The translations under genes were made by a program, and so were the position numbers. Source: an uncultured Proteiniphilum sp. (GTDB taxonomy: Bacteria; Bacteroidota; Bacteroidia; Bacteroidales; Dysgonomonadaceae). From it: a DNA stretch of 49,369 nt. The notes below the pieces were generated by a model that searched no databases, was not told the origin of the DNA, and was given only the letters and a program-made list of their open reading frames with translations. Every line of letters begins with the position of its first letter. The first letter of the stretch is position 1. Location of the stretch: positions 1 through 49,369 of the forward strand of contig NZ_CALNAT010000072.1 of assembly GCF_937873925.1 (NCBI RefSeq). The letters run 5' to 3'. Positions 44,867 through 49,369 of this stretch are shown here, piece after piece.

Positions 44867-46596
44867 AAATAAAAGCTAAATTAACATCCGGAGTAGGGCT
44901 TCTTTTAGGGCTGATTATCTTACTTTCAGGAGTGAGTATCTGGTATATAAACAATCTAAAACGAGACACAAGCAATATATTGACAGCCAATTATAACACA
45001 TTGGAATATTCCCGAAATATGTTGCTTGCCTTGGATGAATTCCTTATAGATCCAAGTGCTATTTCTGCTTTTGAGTTAAATCTAAAGAAGCAGTTAAAAA
45101 ATGAAACAGAAATCGGTGAATCCGATATAACGTTACAAATATCAAATCTTTTTTCCGGTTTAAAGCAGGATATAAAAAATGATAGTCTTAAAGTAATGAT
45201 CCGAAAAGAGGTTACTACATTAATGAAGATAAATATGGATGCGATTGTACTAAAAAGCCAGATTGCTAATAATACTGCAGAAAATGCAATTATTTGGATC
45301 ATTATAACAGGTGTTTTATGTTTCATCATAGCTTTTGCCCTGCTTATCAAATTACCAGGAAATATAGCCAATCCAATATTACAACTGACTGAGAGCATAC
45401 AACAAATCGCTAACCATAATTATAATCAAAGAATTGATCTTGAAAAGCATAATGAATATGGAGAATTAGCGAAATCATTTAATATAATGGCTGAAAAATT
45501 GGATGAATATTCAAATAGCAAATTAGAAAAAATACTCAAAGAAAAGAAACGAGTTGAAACGCTTATTAATAATATGCAGGATCCTGTTATAGGGTTGGAT
45601 GAAAATAAAGTAATTATATTCGTTAACAATGAAGCCTTGAAAATAACAGGACTCATACGAAACGAAATTCTCAATAGACCGATTCAGGATATTGCTGTTA
45701 CAAATGATTTGATACGTACCCTTATCGTTGATCTCATTAATCCCTCAGTAAAAAAGGATAATACTCCATTGAAGATTTTTTCTGATGACAAGGAGTCTTT
45801 TTTTGAAAAGGAAATTATTCATATCGAAATCAATAAAACAGGGGAAAGCATAACAGAGTTAATCGGTTATGTAATCCTGTTGAAGAATATAACTGTTTTC
45901 AAAGAATTGGATTCAGCTAAAACCAACTTTATTGCCACCATATCACATGAACTAAAAACGCCTATATCTTCAATAAAAATGAGTACCCAATTGCTTGAAC
46001 ATGACCAAACAGGAATTTTGAACGAAGAGCAAAAGCAACTGATAGAAGGAATCAAGGATGACAGTACCCGGCTTTTACAAATAACAGGTGAACTACTAAA
46101 GATGTCTCAGGTTGAAACAGGAAATATTCAGTTGAATATTCATGCCACAGATCCGAAGCTTATTGTTAATTACGCTGTTGAAACGACTAAAATACAAGCC
46201 GAGCAAAAGAAAATTTCGCTCCAAATAAATATTGAGGCAGATATTCCCCAAATCATTGCAGATGCTGAAAAAACAACATGGGTACTTATCAATTTTTTAA
46301 CTAATGCTATTCGCTATTCGATGGAAGAGAGTGATGTTATTATCTCCTTGAAAAGAGAATCCCAAGGTGTCCTCTTTTCTGTAAGAGATTTTGGCAAAGG
46401 AATTGAATCCAGATATAAGAAAAAAATATTTGAACGTTACTTCCAGATCCCGGGGAGTTTAAAATCCGGATCGGGATTAGGTTTGGCGATAAGTAAAGAA
46501 TTTATTGAAACACAAGGGGGAACAATCGGAGTGGATAGTGAACCCGGATTGGGCAGTACATTCTTTTTTATCCTACCCTATAATAAAATATTATAG
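44863..46596 (+). CDS. membrane histidine kinase with HAMP, PAS, HisKA and HATPase domains
   Basis: The 577-residue kinase has two membrane helices (about 7-29 and 142-166) around a periplasmic loop of about 110 residues, a HAMP domain (about 168-220), a PAS-like domain (about 225-345), the phospho-acceptor His362 in SHELKTP, and an ATP-binding domain with NFLTNAIRYS, DFGKGIE and GSGLGLAIS. Translationally coupled to the KdpD-domain gene and followed by an NtrC-type regulator, it is probably the kinase of the Kdp circuit, receiving input from the separate KdpD domain. The periplasmic loop may sense something else. Confidence 0.93.
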   Translation: MKIKAKLTSGVGLLLGLIILLSGVSIWYINNLKRDTSNILTANYNTLEYSRNMLLALDEFLIDPSAISAFELNLKKQLKNETEIGESDITLQISNLFSGLKQDIKNDSLKVMIRKEVTTLMKINMDAIVLKSQIANNTAENAIIWIIITGVLCFIIAFALLIKLPGNIANPILQLTESIQQIANHNYNQRIDLEKHNEYGELAKSFNIMAEKLDEYSNSKLEKILKEKKRVETLINNMQDPVIGLDENKVIIFVNNEALKITGLIRNEILNRPIQDIAVTNDLIRTLIVDLINPSVKKDNTPLKIFSDDKESFFEKEIIHIEINKTGESITELIGYVILLKNITVFKELDSAKTNFIATISHELKTPISSIKMSTQLLEHDQTGILNEEQKQLIEGIKDDSTRLLQITGELLKMSQVETGNIQLNIHATDPKLIVNYAVETTKIQAEQKKISLQINIEADIPQIIADAEKTTWVLINFLTNAIRYSMEESDVIISLKRESQGVLFSVRDFGKGIESRYKKKIFERYFQIPGSLKSGSGLGLAISKEFIETQGGTIGVDSEPGLGSTFFFILPYNKIL

Positions 46597-46652
46597 AATT
46601 AAATTAGAGTCTTTGGGTCTTTGAATCTTAATTTATTTATTACGATATAATT

Positions 46653-47984
46653 ATGAGAAGTGTATTATTAATTGATGATGAGGAAAAACTTCGCAAGTTA
46701 ATGGCTCGAATTATAGAACTGGAAAAAATAGACGTCATTCAGGCAGAAAATGCAATGAGCGGCTTGAAATGGTTGGAAAGACAAGAATTTGATGTAATTA
46801 TCTGTGATGTCAGATTACCGGATGCAAATGGAGTAGAATTGATTTCGAGAATAAAGAAAGTACAGCCATTTGCGGAAATTATCCTTTTAACAGCATATGG
46901 TAATATTCCGGACAGCGTTCAAGCGATAAAAAATGGAGCTTTTGATTATATAACGAAAGGAGATGATAATAACCGTATAATACCATTAGTACATAGGGCG
47001 TTAGAAAAATCAGAACTATCCAGAAAAATCAGTTCTCTTGAACAAAAAATAGAACAAAGATATTCTTTTGATCATATTATAGGTAAATCTCCGGCTATTT
47101 TAACTGCAATAGAATTGGGGAGAAAGGTTGCTCAAACAGACGCTACAGTATTACTTACAGGAGAGACAGGTACAGGGAAGGAAGTTTTTGCACAATCTGT
47201 TCATTACGATAGCAATAGAAAAAATAAATCCTTTGTAGCAATTAATTGTTCTGCCTTTAGTAAAGAATTATTGGAAAGTGAACTTTTTGGATATAAAGCG
47301 GGAGCATTTACAGGAGCATTAAAAGATAAAAGAGGGCTACTGGAAGAAGTTCATGAGGGAACTTTATTTCTTGACGAAATAGGAGAGATGCCTATCGATC
47401 TCCAAGCTAAAATATTAAGAGTTATTGAAACCAAAGAGTACCTGAAAGTCGGAGACACAAAACCTCAAAAGGTTGATGTCCGGATTATTGCAGCCACCAA
47501 TCGAACATTAGAGAAAGAGATTAATACCGGACATTTTAGAGAAGATCTGTTTTATCGTTTGTCTATATTTAAAATACACTTACCTCCTCTAAGAGAGAGA
47601 AAGTCCGACATTAAACTCTTTGCGGATGATTTCGTGAATTTCTTTTCGACTAAATTCAATAAAAAAATCAATGCGATATCTTCCGAATATTTGGTAAAAT
47701 TAGAACATAATATTTGGAAAGGAAATATAAGAGAACTAAGAAATGTGATAGAGCGCAGTGTAATACTAACTGATGGAGAAATAATCAATCTCGAAACCTT
47801 GCCAACAGAAATACAATATCCGGACGTTGAGTTTTTAGAAACAAATATGCCATTGGCTGATATTGAAAAGATGTATATCAAAAAAGTATTAGACTACACG
47901 AAAGGGAATAAGACAGAAGCAGCTCGAATTCTTAAAATAGGGATAGCAACCCTATATCGAAAAATAGAAGAATACCAAATATGA
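46653..47984 (+). CDS. NtrC-family sigma54-dependent response regulator, replaces KdpE
   Basis: The 443-residue protein has a receiver domain (phospho-acceptor Asp52 in IICDVRLPD, Thr and Lys in LLTAYG and ITKGDD), an AAA+ activator domain with Walker A GETGTGKE and the sigma54-contact loop GAFTGA, and a C-terminal Fis-like DNA-binding helix pair (KGNKTEAARILKIGIATLYRKI). Classical Kdp systems use the OmpR-type KdpE; here an NtrC-type protein takes its place, matching the sigma54 promoter and palindromes at 38427-38559. It is very AT-rich (about 25% G+C in one hand-counted line). Confidence 0.94.
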   Translation: MRSVLLIDDEEKLRKLMARIIELEKIDVIQAENAMSGLKWLERQEFDVIICDVRLPDANGVELISRIKKVQPFAEIILLTAYGNIPDSVQAIKNGAFDYITKGDDNNRIIPLVHRALEKSELSRKISSLEQKIEQRYSFDHIIGKSPAILTAIELGRKVAQTDATVLLTGETGTGKEVFAQSVHYDSNRKNKSFVAINCSAFSKELLESELFGYKAGAFTGALKDKRGLLEEVHEGTLFLDEIGEMPIDLQAKILRVIETKEYLKVGDTKPQKVDVRIIAATNRTLEKEINTGHFREDLFYRLSIFKIHLPPLRERKSDIKLFADDFVNFFSTKFNKKINAISSEYLVKLEHNIWKGNIRELRNVIERSVILTDGEIINLETLPTEIQYPDVEFLETNMPLADIEKMYIKKVLDYTKGNKTEAARILKIGIATLYRKIEEYQI

Positions 47985-48202
47985 CTTATTTGTTAACAGA
48001 GTTCTTCGGAGAATATATACGTTGATAAATAGGATATAAAACAAGCATATAAATATATTGAATAAAAGAGTAAAATATGCTTCAACATGTAACTAAACTA
48101 CGAAAGGAAACTGACGAGGTAATAGAACTCTATCCCAGTAAGTGGGGAAGTAGAAGGATATACCGGGCCAGGATTTGGAGGGGTTCGTAAGAGGGCATGT
48201 AT
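47985..48202. other. AT-rich gap after the Kdp regulator; short unsupported frame
   Basis: The only frame is 37 codons from ATG 48077 (MLQHVTKLRKETDEVIELYP...). It has plausible composition but no recognised family. A G-rich stretch (48150-48200) precedes the terminator-like hairpin. Confidence 0.35.
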
Positions 48203-48235
48203 GAAGTATTTTTTTCAAAAGATACTTCTTTTTTT
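48203..48235 (+). terminator. terminator-like hairpin with T7 tail
   Basis: GAAGTAT (48203-48209) pairs with ATACTTC (48222-48228) around a 12-nt loop, and seven T follow. It lies about 220 bases after the NtrC-type gene and may end the kdp transcript. Confidence 0.6.
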
Positions 48236-48330
48236 AAACACATGGTTTTACGGGTGAGCCTTTAAAACGCTTTTTTGCCCCGCATCAAAAACAAAAAATC
48301 CCGTAAACGTGTAATTTACAATATTTTTCT

Positions 48331-48338
48331 TATCTTTG
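48331..48338 (+). promoter_or_regulatory. Bacteroidetes-type -7 box upstream of the DUF4180 gene
   Basis: TATCTTTG is a perfect TAnnTTTG match. The -33 region lacks TTG. It would give a leader of about 160 nt that includes the open frame at 48342-48485. Confidence 0.5.
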
Positions 48339-48341
48339 AAT

Positions 48342-48485
48342 GTAAAAAAACAGGCTGGTAATAAAAGAAAATGGGATCGTAGACAATTTGAGTATGATAA
48401 TGCAACTCGGAGCTTTAAAAATTTGAATAAAAGGCCAACACACTACGCTTATATTTTCCTTGAGATGTTAGACAAAGATGAGTAA
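48342..48485 (+). pseudogene. 47-codon C-terminal gene fragment of unknown family
   Basis: The frame reads VKKQAGNKRKWDRRQFEYDN and ends THYAYIFLEMLDKDE before a TAA. The residue mix (Arg/Asp/Tyr, ordered helix) looks coding, but it has no usable start codon before residue 40. I read it as the end of a gene whose 5' part was lost. DUF4180 begins 22 bases after its stop. I cannot name the family. Confidence 0.4.
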
Positions 48486-48507
48486 CGAACAAGAGTAATC
48501 AGACGAA

Positions 48508-48870
48508 ATGAGAATTGAAACACACAATATCAACGGCAAAAAAGTAGCCGAAATTATTACAAACGAAATCATTTTAAGAACTACTGAAGATGGATTAGAT
48601 TTATTGGGCAATCTATACTATCAAGGGTTTGATAAAATCATTATTCACGAAAAGAACATTACTCCTGACTTTTTTGACTTAAAAACTAAAATAGCAGGAG
48701 ATATACTTCAAAAATTTACACAATATGAAATGCCATTAGTCATTGTTGGAGATTTTTCTAAATTCAAAAGTAAGAGTTTAGGTGACTTCATTTTTGAAAG
48801 TAACAAAGGAAAACAAGTAAATTTTGTCAACTCTCAATCAGAAGCAATAAAAACATTGACAAATGGATAA
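48508..48870 (+). CDS. DUF4180 domain protein
   Basis: The 120-residue protein follows the DUF4180 layout: VAEIITNEIILRTTEDGLDLLGNLYYQGFDKIIIHEKNITPDFFDL, then KTKIAGDILQKFTQYEMPLVIVGDF and a FVNSQSEAIKTL end. The family is widespread with no known function; the fold resembles STAS-like small domains. It stands among remnants, with a -7 box upstream. Confidence 0.85.
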   Translation: MRIETHNINGKKVAEIITNEIILRTTEDGLDLLGNLYYQGFDKIIIHEKNITPDFFDLKTKIAGDILQKFTQYEMPLVIVGDFSKFKSKSLGDFIFESNKGKQVNFVNSQSEAIKTLTNG

Positions 48871-48928
48871 GCAATATTTCATCGTTAGACAAGGACAGGT
48901 ATGTGTAGCCTTCCCCACAAAAGCATAA

Positions 48929-49213
48929 AATATAGATATTGGAGGACATAGATGGAAGGCTTTTAGGGTCGTTAAAAATCACCTCAAAGACGGAGGTTTA
49001 TTTCTGTTAGATTGTTTTAATCCGAATATTCAATATATCGTAGAAGGAGAGAAAGAACAGAAGGAAATTGCTACATATATAACTGACGATGGAAGAGAAG
49101 TATTGATAAAGCAAATTATGCGATATGAAAATAAAACTCCGATTAATCGCATAGAATGGCATTATTTAAGCAAAACACCCAACCTTACATTTTTGGGTGT
49201 AAAATCGGTGTAA
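48929..49213 (+). pseudogene. C-terminal fragment of a SAM-dependent methyltransferase
   Basis: The frame contains FRVVKNHLKDGGLFLLDCFN, the post-motif III region of class I methyltransferases, then PNIQYIVEGEKEQKEIA and a beta-rich end (INRIEWHYLSK). Motif I (the GxGxG loop) and everything upstream are missing, and the frame opens directly after a TAA at 48926, without a start codon. The remaining bases to 49369 hold nothing I can identify. Confidence 0.65.
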
Positions 49214-49369
49214 ATCTTTAAACAACTTATTATCAGTATTATTTGCGGAGAGAAAGAGTCTCGTTCAAACACCTTATCCCTATCTTAAATTTTTTCAATA
49301 ACCTTAAAAGGTTGATTAACAGCCTATAACCATTCCACCAAACGTTAGACTGTTTACATACTGAAAGAA

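Noticed and set aside
48077..48190. 37-codon frame MLQHVTKLRKETDEVIELYP...
   Set aside because: No recognised family and too short to call a gene; recorded only as part of the gap.
48247..48307. 8-bp inverted repeat TTTACGGG/CCCGTAAA.
   Set aside because: Short and widely spaced; no gene or target-site duplication supports a mobile element.

Overview
The window looks like a piece of a Bacteroidales (phylum Bacteroidetes/Bacteroidota) chromosome. Support comes from a SusC/SusD pair, several lipoproteins with a Cys after a short hydrophobic signal, and repeated -7 boxes of the Bacteroidetes type (TAnnTTTG). Gene content such as MetY, the PIN-PhoH protein, a KdpD split from its kinase and a sigma54-type Kdp regulator fits the same group. 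A placement near Proteiniphilum/Dysgonomonadaceae is only a guess. No rRNA, CRISPR array, complete IS element or phage module is visible.

Layout. 1-15 kb is mostly housekeeping: a tRNA 5' end, an S9 peptidase broken by an in-frame TGA behind a LolD-type ATPase, pdxH, tsaB, an RRM protein, an M3 peptidase, a PIN-PhoH ATPase, hisS, an ABC-F protein, a PlsC-like acyltransferase and dinB. 15-18.8 kb holds small stress and metal proteins (a YiiX-like amidase, a DUF326 Cys-rich protein, CsbD), a winged-helix gene remnant, a glutamine amidotransferase and a nitroreductase. 18.9-26.6 kb is a susC-susD-tlpA operon next to metY, and metY has its own promoter and a leader hairpin. 26.9-33 kb holds arfB, a LuxR-type regulator, a PPOX-fold protein, an FAD oxidoreductase, a Fur-family regulator and a Zn/Cd-type P-ATPase with a perfect palindrome in its promoter. 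33.3-38.4 kb is an accessory run (two VOC proteins, GNAT, zinc ribbon, AraC regulator, M28 peptidase, methyltransferase, frameshifted GNAT remnant). Here the AraC and M28 promoters share a precisely spaced motif.

38.4-48 kb is a complete, AT-rich potassium-uptake locus. It runs from paired palindromes and a well-spaced sigma54 -24/-12 promoter through a 28-residue membrane peptide, an unidentified 119-residue protein, KdpF, KdpA, KdpB and KdpC to a stand-alone KdpD sensor domain, a separate histidine kinase and an NtrC-type regulator. The expected circuit is that the KdpD domain and kinase signal to the NtrC-type protein, which activates the sigma54 promoter. 48-49.4 kb is a patch of gene remnants around a DUF4180 protein.

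A family of short intergenic repeats recurs at about 4.7, 7.5, 10.7, 18.8 and 30.7 kb. It includes one near-identical inverted pair 12 kb apart. All positions were read by eye; no alignment, folding or database search was run.
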